Below, piece by piece: positions 1 through 8,359 of a stretch of DNA of 64,000 bases (positions are counted from its first letter, which is position 1; each line of letters begins with the position of its first letter). Below the pieces are notes generated by a model that searched no databases, was not told the origin of the DNA, and was given only the letters and a program-made list of their open reading frames with translations. Source of the DNA: Acidimicrobiales bacterium. GTDB taxonomy: Bacteria > Actinomycetota > Acidimicrobiia > Acidimicrobiales > SKKL01. A program made the position numbers and the translations under genes. The stretch spans positions 1 through 64,000 of the forward strand of contig JAXHLR010000008.1 of NCBI GenBank assembly GCA_034521975.1. Reading direction: 5' to 3'.

Positions 1-29
1 GAAAGGGCCTCTGACCTGGGCATTCAAGT

Positions 30-106
<77 letters not shown>

Positions 107-117
107 GCGGACTGGTG

Positions 118-147
118 ACGATAGCGGCGACCCGCCCCCGACGCCAA
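118..147 (-). promoter_or_regulatory. probable promoter of tRNA-fMet
   Basis: On the minus strand a TTGGCG (-35, 142-147) is followed after 18 nt by TATCGT (-10, 118-123). The tRNA 5' end lies 11 nt downstream of the -10. The spacing suits a housekeeping sigma factor. This is sequence pattern only. Confidence 0.5.
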
Positions 148-216
148 CTCGGATGCCGATTGCCACTTCGCTCCCGCCGCGCGGGGACGACGTTGGCACG
201 GGCCCGAGGGTGACGG

Positions 217-3200
217 CTAGGTCGAATCGGTCGGCACGACATCGGAGTCGCCGTCGTCGGCGCCCCCGTTGCCGTTGGCGACCAGCTCCAGTGCTCGGGC
301 GATCAGGTCGCGGGCCTCGCCGACCAGCCGTTGGTACTCGCCCAGGTCGCCGTCGCGCAGCGCCTGCTCGGCCTCCTCGAACAGCTCATCTGCCTCGGTG
401 AGCAGCTCGGCAGCCGTGCCATCCTCGAACGACGGAGGCTCGGTCGTGGTGGTGGTGGAAGGCGGATCCTCGTCGTCAGGTCCGTCGTCGTCGCCCGGGT
501 CGAGCGGGTCGGGATCAGGCGCGTCGGGATCGAGCGGGTCGGGGGGCTCCTCGATGAAACCGGGATCCTCGCCGGTCTCGGGCTGGATGCCGAACAGCTC
601 CTCGAGTGCCAGCGCCAGCGACGGCTGCATCACGATGTCGTTGCCGAAGGCCACGATCACGTTGCGCAGCTCGGGCACCTGGGTGGCTCCCGACGCCTGC
701 ACGTACAGGGGACGTACGTAGAGGATCGACTCCTCGACCGGCACCAGGATGAGGTTGCCGAGTCGCACCCGCGAACCCTCGCGGTTCAACAGTGCGATGC
801 GCGACGCGATGTCCTCCTCGGACAAGATGTTGGCGTTGACGATGGCCGGACCGTCGATCTGAGATCCCTGCGGCATCTCGTAGACCACGAGCCTCCCGTA
901 CTCTTCGATCTCGCTCTTGGCCACCATGAACGAGGTCAGCTCCTTGCGCTCGTCGGCCTGGGAGATCGGCACGAACGACCGCAACATCACGAACGACTCG
1001 TCCTCCTCCTCGGGAAGGCGCATCAACAGGTAGTACGGGTCGATCCGGCGTTCGCGGGTGCCGGTCTGCTCTCCTTCGACGTTGGTGACCGGAGTGACCT
1101 GACCGGAGCCGTCGACGGTGACGCCTGGATCCTGGGCCACCTGCCAGGCCTGGTCCTGGGCGTAGAACTCCTGGGGATCGTCCAGGAAGTAGCGGCCCCA
1201 CATGTTGGTCTGGACGGTGAAGAGGTCCTCCGGGTAGCGCAGGTTGTTGATCAACCCTTCGGGCATCTCGTCGAGGGGAGCGAACAGCTCGGGGAACGCC
1301 TGGGCGTAGGCCCGCACCAGAGGATCGCCGGGGTCGATGACATAGAGCGTCACCGTGCCGTCGTAGGCGTCGACCACCGCCTTGACCGAGTTGCGGACGT
1401 AGTTGAAGTTGCTGTCGAGCCCGCTGCGAGGATCGACCTGCTCGGTGTTGGCCTGCTGGGAGTATGGGAAGCGGTCGGTGGTGGTGTAGCCGTCGACCAC
1501 GTAGTGGATCCCGCCGTCGGCCGCCACCGGGTAGGGGTCGGCGTCGAACTCGATGAACGGCGCCACCGTGTGCACCCGGTCGCGGATGTCGCGGATGTAG
1601 AGGATCTGAGACTCGTCGGTGACGAACCCCGAGATCACCGGCTCGATGTCGCCGAAGCGCAGGGCGAAGGCCAGCCGCCGCACGAGCGAACCGACCGGCA
1701 CCCCGCCCTTGCCCTGATAGGCGGTGGTGATGGTTTCGCCGTCGGCGCCGGCCTCCTCGATCGACACCTCGGCCCGCTCGGTGCCGACGATGGCATAGCC
1801 CGGCAGGTTCTCGCCGAAGTACAGCTCGGGCCGCTCGAGCTCGAGATCGAGCCCCGGATCGGTCCGCACCGGGAGATCGCCGACGATGAAGTTCGGGCGA
1901 CCCGACGGGTCGATGGCGCTGGCAGGGGCCACGGCCAGACCGTAGCCGTGGGTGTAGATGAGCGATCGGGACTCCCAGGACGGGTTGGGCACGCCGTCAG
2001 GGTTCAGCTCGCGGGTGGCGATCACGACCTGGGTGATGTTGCCGTCGACCATGTAGCGGTCGACGTCGAGGTCGTTGAACTGGTAGTAGCCCCGGTCGGC
2101 CTGCAACCGCTGATAGGTGTCGTTGACGATGCCGGGGTCGAGCAGCCGGATGTTGCGGATGGTCTCCTGGTTGGCCATGACGTCGTCGGCATCGAGGTCG
2201 GTGTTGTAGTCGAACGGCTGGGTCTCGACCTCGTCGAGCCCCATGGCGAAACGGGTGGACTCGATGTTGCGTTCGATGTACTCGGCCTCTCGGCTGGACT
2301 CGGCCGGTTCGACCTGGAACCGCTGGATGAACGCCGGGTAGATGCCCGACACCACCACCGACACGAAGGCCCACAGGCCGACCGCGACCACCGGCAGCAC
2401 CCACCCCCGGCGCCAGATGTTGACCAGGAACAACCCGGCGGCGAAGAGCGAGATGAGCAGCAGGAGGTGAAGGGCGGGGAGCTGGGCGTTGACGTCGGTG
2501 TAGAGCGCGCCGTCGACGTGGCCCCGGCTCGAGACCGTGAGCTCGTAGCGATCGAGCCAGTAGCCCGCCGTGCGCACCAGGGCCATGACCGCGAGCAGCA
2601 CCGACAGGTGGGCCTTGACCTGGGGTGTTGCGCGCTCGCCGGCGGTGTTGACCCGGATGCCGCCGTTGACGTAGTGCGCAGCGGCGGTGATGAGAAAGAC
2701 CGTGACCAGCGAGCCGAACAGCCAGCCGGTGACGAAGGACAGGAACGGGAGCTGGAAGACGTAGAACCCGATGTCGGTGCTGAACAGCGGGTCGGTCATC
2801 CCGAACTCCTGCTGGTTCGTGAACAGGATCCACGACTCCCACTGCCCGGACGTGCCGACCCCGGCGATGAGGGCGAACACCGCCGAGACACCGAGACGCA
2901 CCCAGCCCTGACGGTTGCCGACGACCTCGTAGTACCGCTCGATGACCTCTTCTTCGGGTCCGCTCGGCCGGAATCTGGGGGCCACCCGATCGGCGAACCA
3001 GAGGTTCACATACATCAGCACGAAGAACAGGCCGACGAAGATCAGCGCGAGCGCGACCTGGGCGCCGAGGATTCCTGTCCAGACTCCGGTCAGGTCGAGT
3101 GCCTGGAACCACAAGAAGTCGGTGTAGAAGCCAGCGATCCCGCGCAGCGACGTGAAGAACACGAACAGCGCGACCACGGCGACGATGAGGATGATGCGCC

Positions 3201-3252
3201 CCCGGTTCGGCGAACGCGAGGGACGGCTGGGCATTTGTGTAGGCGGCCGCAT
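217..3252 (-). CDS. UPF0182 family large membrane protein
   Basis: This protein of about 1011 aa belongs to UPF0182 (COG1615), a family common in actinobacteria whose function is unknown. The first 330 or so residues hold about seven hydrophobic segments, starting with an N-terminal helix after a basic stretch (RSPNRGR). The middle is a large, probably extracytoplasmic domain with conserved Tyr/Asp-rich motifs such as YTHGYG and NNLRYPEDLF. The last 120 residues are low complexity: a Pro/Asp-rich run, a poly-Thr stretch, then a helical acidic segment (EADELFEEAEQALRDGDLGEY) that resembles the tail helices of many family members. I place the start at the ATG of MRPPTQ because longer readings overlap the upstream gene's coding sequence; it lies 11 bp after that gene's stop. 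Family assignment is firm, role unknown. Confidence 0.88.
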   Translation of the reverse strand: MRPPTQMPSRPSRSPNRGRIILIVAVVALFVFFTSLRGIAGFYTDFLWFQALDLTGVWTGILGAQVALALIFVGLFFVLMYVNLWFADRVAPRFRPSGPEEEVIERYYEVVGNRQGWVRLGVSAVFALIAGVGTSGQWESWILFTNQQEFGMTDPLFSTDIGFYVFQLPFLSFVTGWLFGSLVTVFLITAAAHYVNGGIRVNTAGERATPQVKAHLSVLLAVMALVRTAGYWLDRYELTVSSRGHVDGALYTDVNAQLPALHLLLLISLFAAGLFLVNIWRRGWVLPVVAVGLWAFVSVVVSGIYPAFIQRFQVEPAESSREAEYIERNIESTRFAMGLDEVETQPFDYNTDLDADDVMANQETIRNIRLLDPGIVNDTYQRLQADRGYYQFNDLDVDRYMVDGNITQVVIATRELNPDGVPNPSWESRSLIYTHGYGLAVAPASAIDPSGRPNFIVGDLPVRTDPGLDLELERPELYFGENLPGYAIVGTERAEVSIEEAGADGETITTAYQGKGGVPVGSLVRRLAFALRFGDIEPVISGFVTDESQILYIRDIRDRVHTVAPFIEFDADPYPVAADGGIHYVVDGYTTTDRFPYSQQANTEQVDPRSGLDSNFNYVRNSVKAVVDAYDGTVTLYVIDPGDPLVRAYAQAFPELFAPLDEMPEGLINNLRYPEDLFTVQTNMWGRYFLDDPQEFYAQDQAWQVAQDPGVTVDGSGQVTPVTNVEGEQTGTRERRIDPYYLLMRLPEEEDESFVMLRSFVPISQADERKELTSFMVAKSEIEEYGRLVVYEMPQGSQIDGPAIVNANILSEEDIASRIALLNREGSRVRLGNLILVPVEESILYVRPLYVQASGATQVPELRNVIVAFGNDIVMQPSLALALEELFGIQPETGEDPGFIEEPPDPLDPDAPDPDPLDPGDDDGPDDEDPPSTTTTTEPPSFEDGTAAELLTEADELFEEAEQALRDGDLGEYQRLVGEARDLIARALELVANGNGGADDGDSDVVPTDST

Positions 3253-3263
3253 GATGGACGAGC

Positions 3264-5441
3264 CTACAGATCCCCCGGAACCAACAGGCACCGGCACCCA
3301 GGATGGGCCGGTGGATGGAGGTGGCCGGTGGGGAACGGCGTGCCCTTGGCGATGGGACCCTCGAGGGCGTCGTCCTCGCCGTCGGGGCAGGGCCCGGCAC
3401 CCGGATCGACGACCCAACGCACCATGGTGCCGTCGGGCAACGCCGCATAGATGCCCCGGTTGAACGCGGTGTGCACGTACTGCGCCGCAAGGTCGCCGAT
3501 GGTGGCCTTCCACCGGCGGTAGCACGCACGGACACCGTCGAGCGCATCGTCGGGATCGGTGCCGCCGGCGAGGTCCTTCACCCGCTCACGGATGGGCACC
3601 AGTAGGGCGTCGACCATCTCGACCGCCAGATCGTCGACCTCGACGTCGAGGTCGATCACGGTCTCGGCCGCCGGATCGTCGTCGGCGACCAGGGTGGTGG
3701 CCAGCTCGCTCCCCGATGCCGCGGCCAGCAGCAGCGTGTCGGTGGCGGCCTCGACAACGGTGGCCCGGTGCTGGTCGAGCGCGGGCAGCACCTCGGTGGC
3801 CACCGCCTTGGCCGGGCGACGCCGGATGAGGTCGAGCTTGTCGTTCTCGTCGTCGGCGAGCTGACGTTTCAGGATCCGGGCCAGCTCACGTTCGAGGTCG
3901 AGCACGTAGCGGTCGCGCCGTTCGAGCGCCACCTCGTCGGGATCATCGGGCTCCGCGGGTTCGGCCGGCTCGTCACCATCGGCGGACTGGGAGTCCTCGA
4001 CCGGCACCGCATCCTCGGCGCCCTCGCCAGGTTCGGCGCTCGCATGCGACACCACCGTGTCATCGCCGGCGGGTTCGGCATCGATGTCGGGGACCTCGGA
4101 GCGGAGGCGGGCGAACAGCTCGTCGACCCGTGGCCCCTCGTCCCCCGTCTGGTCGGTGGCCACATCTGCCTCGGCGGCCACATCCGCCTCGGCGGGACCC
4201 TCGGGCTCGGCGATCGGTGCCGCATCGTCGAGCTCGGGCACCAACGCCAGGAGCCGGCCCGGCTCCTCGCCAGCAGCAGCGCTGCCGTCGTCGTCCTCGT
4301 GACCGTCACCATCCGCACTGGCCAGAACCGGCGCCGGCGGTGGCTCTGGTCGTGGTTCGGCATCGGACAGTGGCTCGCGCTCGGCCTCGATGGCAGGCGC
4401 CGCGTCCGGTGCAGGCTCGACCTCGGCAGCAGGCTCGGCCTCGGTTGCAGGCTCGGCCTCGGCAGCAGGCTCGGCCTCGGTTGCAGGCTCAGACTCGGGC
4501 TCGGATGGCGGGGAGGGGCGGGCCGCTGGCACCTCGCCGGTGTCGAGCAGCGGCACCCCTGCCACCCGGCCGGCATCGAGCTCGGCCTCGATCGCCTCGA
4601 CCGACAGCTCGCCGTCGTCGGACTCGACGCGACGACCGGCGGACTCGGCCGCCAGCTTCGCCTCGGGCACCGCGACGCTGAGCTCGGTGGTGGCCTCCTC
4701 GAGGGTCCGACGCACCAAGGCGTAGGCATCGAGGAGACGCTCACGAGCAGCGCGGAGCTGTTCGAGCTGGGCCTTGCCCGTGCGACGACGACGGGCCAGA
4801 TCCTTCAGGATCCGTTCACGCACCACCTGGGCTTCCGACACCATCTCGCGACCCTGCTGGCGGGCCTCCTCGAGCGCCGCCGCGGCATCGGTCTCGGCTT
4901 GGTCGAGCACCCGCTGGGCGTCGGTGCGGATCTGTTCGACCTCGGCATCGACCTGGACCCGCAGGGCATCGGCCTCGGCCCGGGCGTCGGCCAGGATCCG
5001 GTCGCGCTCGGACTCGGCATCGGAGCGGATCGACGCTGCGGCCGTCTCGGCCTCGGCGGTGCGGAGGCGCATCACCTCGGCGGCTTCGCTGGTCATCCGG
5101 TTGGCATCGGCCTGGGCTTCGCGGACCAACTGGGCGGTCTTGGCCTCGGCCTTGGCCCGGATCTCGGTCGCTGCCTCGCGGGCCGCTTCGAAGATCCTGG
5201 CGGTCTCCTCGCCCAGCAGCTCGGTCAGGCGGTGCTCGTCGATCTGGTCGAGATCGACGGGGTGAGGCTGGGACTCGTCGATCCTGGTCAGCAGGTCACG
5301 TTCGCGGTCGAGCACCTCGCGGAGACGCAGCGAGACCGACGAGAGGAACGCCCTGACCTCGACCTGGTCGAAGCCGCGAAAGGTGGTGGTGAACTCGCGC
5401 CGGGCGATCCGTTCGGGTTCGAGCTCGCTGGGATCGACCAT
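3264..5441 (-). CDS. DivIVA-domain protein with a phage Mu gpF-like C-terminus
   Basis: The product is about 725 aa. Residues ~12-45 (ARREFTTTFRGFDQVEVRAF) match the N-terminal membrane-curvature motif of DivIVA/Wag31. A long charged Ala/Glu/Arg coiled coil follows (~60-230), rich in EAxxxRxxAE heptads. Next comes an acidic Pro/Glu low-complexity region with 6-residue repeats (EPATEA/EPAAEA), and then a second helical region (LDLERELARILKRQL). The last ~110 residues end in W..D...C.D...G..FP..H.HPPAHPGCRC..VP, which closely resembles the C-terminus of phage Mu gpF-type head-morphogenesis proteins. The start is the ATG of MVDPSE: a TACCAT -10 lies 7 nt upstream and implies a leaderless mRNA. 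Likely role: polar or cell-wall-associated scaffold (inference from the DivIVA domain). What the phage-like end does is not known to me. Confidence 0.8.
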   Translation of the reverse strand: MVDPSELEPERIARREFTTTFRGFDQVEVRAFLSSVSLRLREVLDRERDLLTRIDESQPHPVDLDQIDEHRLTELLGEETARIFEAAREAATEIRAKAEAKTAQLVREAQADANRMTSEAAEVMRLRTAEAETAAASIRSDAESERDRILADARAEADALRVQVDAEVEQIRTDAQRVLDQAETDAAAALEEARQQGREMVSEAQVVRERILKDLARRRRTGKAQLEQLRAARERLLDAYALVRRTLEEATTELSVAVPEAKLAAESAGRRVESDDGELSVEAIEAELDAGRVAGVPLLDTGEVPAARPSPPSEPESEPATEAEPAAEAEPATEAEPAAEVEPAPDAAPAIEAEREPLSDAEPRPEPPPAPVLASADGDGHEDDDGSAAAGEEPGRLLALVPELDDAAPIAEPEGPAEADVAAEADVATDQTGDEGPRVDELFARLRSEVPDIDAEPAGDDTVVSHASAEPGEGAEDAVPVEDSQSADGDEPAEPAEPDDPDEVALERRDRYVLDLERELARILKRQLADDENDKLDLIRRRPAKAVATEVLPALDQHRATVVEAATDTLLLAAASGSELATTLVADDDPAAETVIDLDVEVDDLAVEMVDALLVPIRERVKDLAGGTDPDDALDGVRACYRRWKATIGDLAAQYVHTAFNRGIYAALPDGTMVRWVVDPGAGPCPDGEDDALEGPIAKGTPFPTGHLHPPAHPGCRCLLVPGDL
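4414..4485. repeat. 18-bp tandem repeat inside the DivIVA-like gene
   Basis: Four consecutive 18-bp units alternate GGCTCGGCCTCGGCAGCA and GGCTCGGCCTCGGTTGCA, with a degenerate fifth unit after 4485. They encode EPA(A/T)EA hexapeptides on the minus strand and form part of the acidic linker. In-frame copy-number variation between strains is plausible. Confidence 0.8.
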
Positions 5442-5448
5442 CCACCCG

Positions 5449-5454
5449 ATGGTA
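5449..5454 (-). promoter_or_regulatory. -10 box TACCAT, leaderless start of the DivIVA-like gene
   Basis: TACCAT on the minus strand sits 7 nt before the ATG at 5441, with no Shine-Dalgarno sequence between. This matches the layout seen at other genes in this window and supports the chosen start. Confidence 0.55.
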
Positions 5455-5470
5455 CCGACATGGACGTCCC

Positions 5471-5486
5471 CGGGGTGGGAACCCCG
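5471..5486 (-). terminator. short GC hairpin downstream of the PDZ-Lon gene
   Basis: CGGGGT-GGGA-ACCCCG forms a 6-bp stem with a 4-nt loop, 40 bp beyond the stop of the protease gene. There is no T-run, which is usual for actinobacterial terminators. The call is tentative. Confidence 0.35.
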
Positions 5487-5526
5487 CGCGGACGCACACG
5501 CGACCCCCTTGACAAGCCGTTCCACA

Positions 5527-6654
5527 TCAGTCCTCCGGCAGCGGGGCCCCACCCAACTCGACCAGGGCCTCGAGCGCCTCGTCGAGGGTGGCCACCTCGA
5601 TGAGCTCGACCGCGTCGCCCGCCCGGCGGTGGGCGGCCCCCAACTCGTCCGGTGGGGTGGCCGCCGGCACCAGGAACACCTCGAACCCGTCGCGGCGAGC
5701 CCCGACCGCCTTGTACTCGAGCCCGCCGATGGGACCCACGTTGCCGTCCCGGTCGATGGTCCCCGTCGCCGCGACCCTGACGCCGCCGGTGAGATCACCC
5801 GGGGCCAACAGGTCGAGCAGGGCGAGGGTGTAGGCCAGGCCGGCCGACGGTCCGCCCACTCCCCCGGTGTCGAAGCGGACGTCGACCGGGAAGTCGAAGG
5901 CGAGGTCCCGTGTGGCCGGCGCCACCCCCAGGAAGGCCTGGGACGGGTCGTCCTCCCGTTCGGTGAGGGTGACTGTGCGTTCGTCGCGGTCGGATGCGTC
6001 GAGCTCCTCGACGGTGAGGGCGACGGTGGTGCCGGGAGCCTTGTTGCTGATCGCGTCGACGAGGTCCTCGGCCTGTTGAACCGGCTCGCCGTCGACGGCG
6101 ACGATGGTGTCGCCCACCTCGAGCACGTCCTCGGCCGGCATGCCCTCCTCGACGTTCATGATCATGGCCCCGGTACCGATGGTGTTGACCTCGTAGCCGA
6201 GACGCCGGAGCGCGACGTAGCTGGCGTTCTGAGTGGAGAGGTCCATCAGCTGCAGGTTGATCTGACGGTTCTCCTCACGGTCGCTGCCGATCAGCACCTC
6301 TTCCTCGGCCACGATGTCGGAGTCGGGGTCGAGAAAGGCCAGCGCGAAGCCGAGCACCGACAAGCGGCCGTCGATCGAGACGGTGGTGAAGGCGATGGTG
6401 CCGTCGTAGGGGTGGACGTCGGTCCCCTGGACCGTGATGACGTCGGCGGTGTCGCGGATCGCTCCCGGGGAGAACGACCAGTAGGGCACCTCGACGACCG
6501 CGGCGGCGATCAGCGCCGAGGTGAGCATCGCCACTGCAGCTATGGAGATCCACAGGGTGCGCCGAGCGCGCCGCGACATCCGTCGGTAGGGACCGAGGGC
6601 CGAGGTCGGAGCAGGTGGAGATTCGTCGAGGAGTTCGGTGGGTGGCGGTATCAT
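5527..6654 (-). CDS. YlbL-like PDZ/S16 (Lon-type) membrane serine protease
   Basis: The product is about 375 aa. After a short basic N-terminus one transmembrane helix (LWISIAAVAMLTSALIAAAV) is followed by an extracytoplasmic region, a PDZ domain (~160-225, with EEGMPAEDVLEVGDTIVAVDG) and a C-terminal Lon-type S16 peptidase domain. The catalytic dyad is visible: Ser270 in GGPSAGL and Lys315 in LEYKAVGAR. The family (YlbL/Lon-like, COG3480) is widespread in Gram-positives, where it degrades or regulates envelope proteins. The start is the ATG of MIPPP. It is divergent from the small membrane protein gene at 6812. Substrate not predictable. Confidence 0.88.
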   Translation of the reverse strand: MIPPPTELLDESPPAPTSALGPYRRMSRRARRTLWISIAAVAMLTSALIAAAVVEVPYWSFSPGAIRDTADVITVQGTDVHPYDGTIAFTTVSIDGRLSVLGFALAFLDPDSDIVAEEEVLIGSDREENRQINLQLMDLSTQNASYVALRRLGYEVNTIGTGAMIMNVEEGMPAEDVLEVGDTIVAVDGEPVQQAEDLVDAISNKAPGTTVALTVEELDASDRDERTVTLTEREDDPSQAFLGVAPATRDLAFDFPVDVRFDTGGVGGPSAGLAYTLALLDLLAPGDLTGGVRVAATGTIDRDGNVGPIGGLEYKAVGARRDGFEVFLVPAATPPDELGAAHRRAGDAVELIEVATLDEALEALVELGGAPLPED

Positions 6655-6811
6655 CAGGTTCCATCGAGTCGAGAACGGACGTGCCCCGACAACGATCATC
6701 GGCCCCGGCGGTGACCCGGAGCGCCAAGAGAGTCCCACTAGCCTGCCACTCCTGCCCAGCGACCACGACGCGGGGCAGGAACCGAGCCGGGACGGCGAGG
6801 AGCGACCACCG

Positions 6812-7036
6812 GTGAACCTGCTACGACGTCAGCCCCGACCGCTGCCCCCGTCCGAGCCGCTCTATGGCGACGTGCCGTGGGTCAGCCCGGCCGAGACCGC
6901 ACCACCGGTGTGGCGCCGGGCGTTGTCGGGTGTTGGCCTGGTGGTCCTGACCGTCGTGCTCGGGGTGGCGCTCGCCATCGCCATCGGCGTGCTGCTGCTC
7001 AGCGGCTTCTTCCTGGTCGACTACATGCTCAGTTGA
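6812..7036 (+). CDS. small single-pass membrane protein
   Basis: This is a 74-aa product with a basic, proline-rich N-terminus (LLRRQPRPLPPSEPLYG) and one strong C-terminal transmembrane helix (GLVVLTVVLGVALAIAIGVL) ending in DYMLS. The GTG start at 6812 is preceded by GGCGAGGAG at about 9 nt spacing. It lies between two minus-strand genes, convergent with the next by 11 bp. I do not recognise the family. Confidence 0.6.
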   Translation: MNLLRRQPRPLPPSEPLYGDVPWVSPAETAPPVWRRALSGVGLVVLTVVLGVALAIAIGVLLLSGFFLVDYMLS

Positions 7037-7047
7037 GCGCCGCCGGC

Positions 7048-7596
7048 TCAGCGGCCGAACAGACCCCGCCGCTGGCCACCGGCACCGCTGAACTCGTCGT
7101 CGTAGTCCTCGGCCGGGGCATCGCCGGCCTCGTCGCCGAAGCCGCCGACCTCGGCCGCGGGCGGTTCGACGACCGGTGCCGGGGGAGGTGGTGGCGGTGC
7201 GGCCCACGGGGGCGTCTCCGATTCGGGAGCGAACGTCTCGTCCGCGGGGGTCGATGCCTCGTCGTCACCGCCGGCGTCGACGGGCCCGCCGTCGTCCTCG
7301 GCTCCCGCCTCGTCGCCGGCCGCGCCGGCCTCGTCCACGTCGGTCGGACTCGACCTTCCGAGGATGGCGGTGGGCGCCGACCGCCCCCGGGATTCGTCGC
7401 CGCCACCGTCGGCCAGTTCGACCTTGTAGTAGGGCTTGTACTCGAACGCCACCTCTTCCAGACGGAAGATGCGGACGTTCTCGACACCATCTTCGTTCCG
7501 GAGGCGCTCGACCACAGCGACGGCCTCCTCCACGGTGTCGGCTGGCTGATACCCGGGCTTGCCCTCGGGCGTACGGAAGATGACCATGTGGGACAC
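7048..7596 (-). CDS. hypothetical protein with conserved N-terminus and acidic Pro-rich tail
   Basis: The product is about 182 aa. The first 60 residues look folded (HMVIFRTPEGKPGYQPADT, then helix and strand up to EYKPYYKVEL). The rest is a disordered Ala/Glu/Asp/Pro tail with an eight-proline run that ends in a basic RRGLFGR. A good Shine-Dalgarno (GAAAGGAG) lies 6 nt before the GTG start at 7596; an ATG three codons on is the alternative. The N-terminal block looks like a conserved actinobacterial hypothetical family; no function is assigned. Confidence 0.7.
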   Translation of the reverse strand: MSHMVIFRTPEGKPGYQPADTVEEAVAVVERLRNEDGVENVRIFRLEEVAFEYKPYYKVELADGGGDESRGRSAPTAILGRSSPTDVDEAGAAGDEAGAEDDGGPVDAGGDDEASTPADETFAPESETPPWAAPPPPPPAPVVEPPAAEVGGFGDEAGDAPAEDYDDEFSGAGGQRRGLFGR

Positions 7597-7701
7597 GGGC
7601 GACTCCTTTCGGCCTTAACCAATCGGAGCGGAGGGTGCAGAACTTGAGGATCCGCCGGGCTCGATGACCGGATCGACCCCACCCACAGTGCCGAGAACCC
7701 G

Positions 7702-8352
7702 ATGACCGAGCACCCAGCAGGCCCCGGCGACGCCGCGACACGGAAGCGGACGGTCGTGTTGGCCGGGCATCGTGGGGACTCCGAGGTGGCCCGCGGCCAT
7801 CTCGACGATCACGACCCGGGAGTGCGGGCCAGCGCGGTGGCGGCACTGGCCCGGACCGGATCGCTGACCCCGGCAGAGCTGGCGCGCACGCTGCACGACC
7901 CCGACCCCGATGTGCGGCGCCGCGGGGTCGAGGTCGCCGCCACCGCAGCGGTGGGGAGCCACGAGATCGACCTGGTGCGGCTCCTCGACGACAGCGACGA
8001 CCGAGTGGTCGAGGTCGCCGCGTGGGGACTCGGCGAGCTCCAACCCGCCGACGCGGTCGAGCCGCTGTGCGCCCTGGTGTCGAGCCACCCGGACTCGCTG
8101 GTGCGCGAAGCGGCGGTAGCCGCCCTCGGTGCCATCGGCGACCCTGGCGGCCTGCAGACGATCCTGGCGGCCACGACCGACATCGCCACCGTTCGACGCC
8201 GGGCGGTGATCGCGCTGGCGCCCTTCGAGGGCCCCGAGGTCGACGCCGCGCTCGAACGTGCCCGCACCGACCGCGACTGGCAGGTCCGTCAGGCCGCCGA
8301 AGACCTGCTCGCTCCCCCACCGGCGAACAGCGAGGAACGCCCGGACCGTTGA
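7702..8352 (+). CDS. HEAT-repeat protein
   Basis: This 216-aa protein is almost entirely made of five or six HEAT/PBS-type repeats of about 31 residues with the pattern D..P.VR..A..AL...G. Examples are DHDPGVRASAVAALARTG, DPDPDVRRRGVEVAA, DSDDRVVEVAAWGLGEL and HPDSLVREAAVAALGAIG. Such solenoids act as protein-binding scaffolds; the PBS-lyase-like subtype is common in bacteria. There is no signal peptide, so it should be cytoplasmic. It converges with mreB, the two stops being 7 bp apart. Confidence 0.8.
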   Translation: MTEHPAGPGDAATRKRTVVLAGHRGDSEVARGHLDDHDPGVRASAVAALARTGSLTPAELARTLHDPDPDVRRRGVEVAATAAVGSHEIDLVRLLDDSDDRVVEVAAWGLGELQPADAVEPLCALVSSHPDSLVREAAVAALGAIGDPGGLQTILAATTDIATVRRRAVIALAPFEGPEVDAALERARTDRDWQVRQAAEDLLAPPPANSEERPDR

Positions 8353-8359
8353 GGCGGGG

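Noticed and set aside
331-3450. 1039-aa open frame on the plus strand
   Set aside because: It is the exact antisense of the UPF0182 gene. Long antisense frames are normal in such GC-rich DNA, and its composition (His/Arg/Asp-rich, no domain) is typical of a shadow.
6805-6825. Single GGTGAAC resembling half a PHO box
   Set aside because: No second unit at 11-bp spacing; it overlaps the start of the small membrane protein gene.
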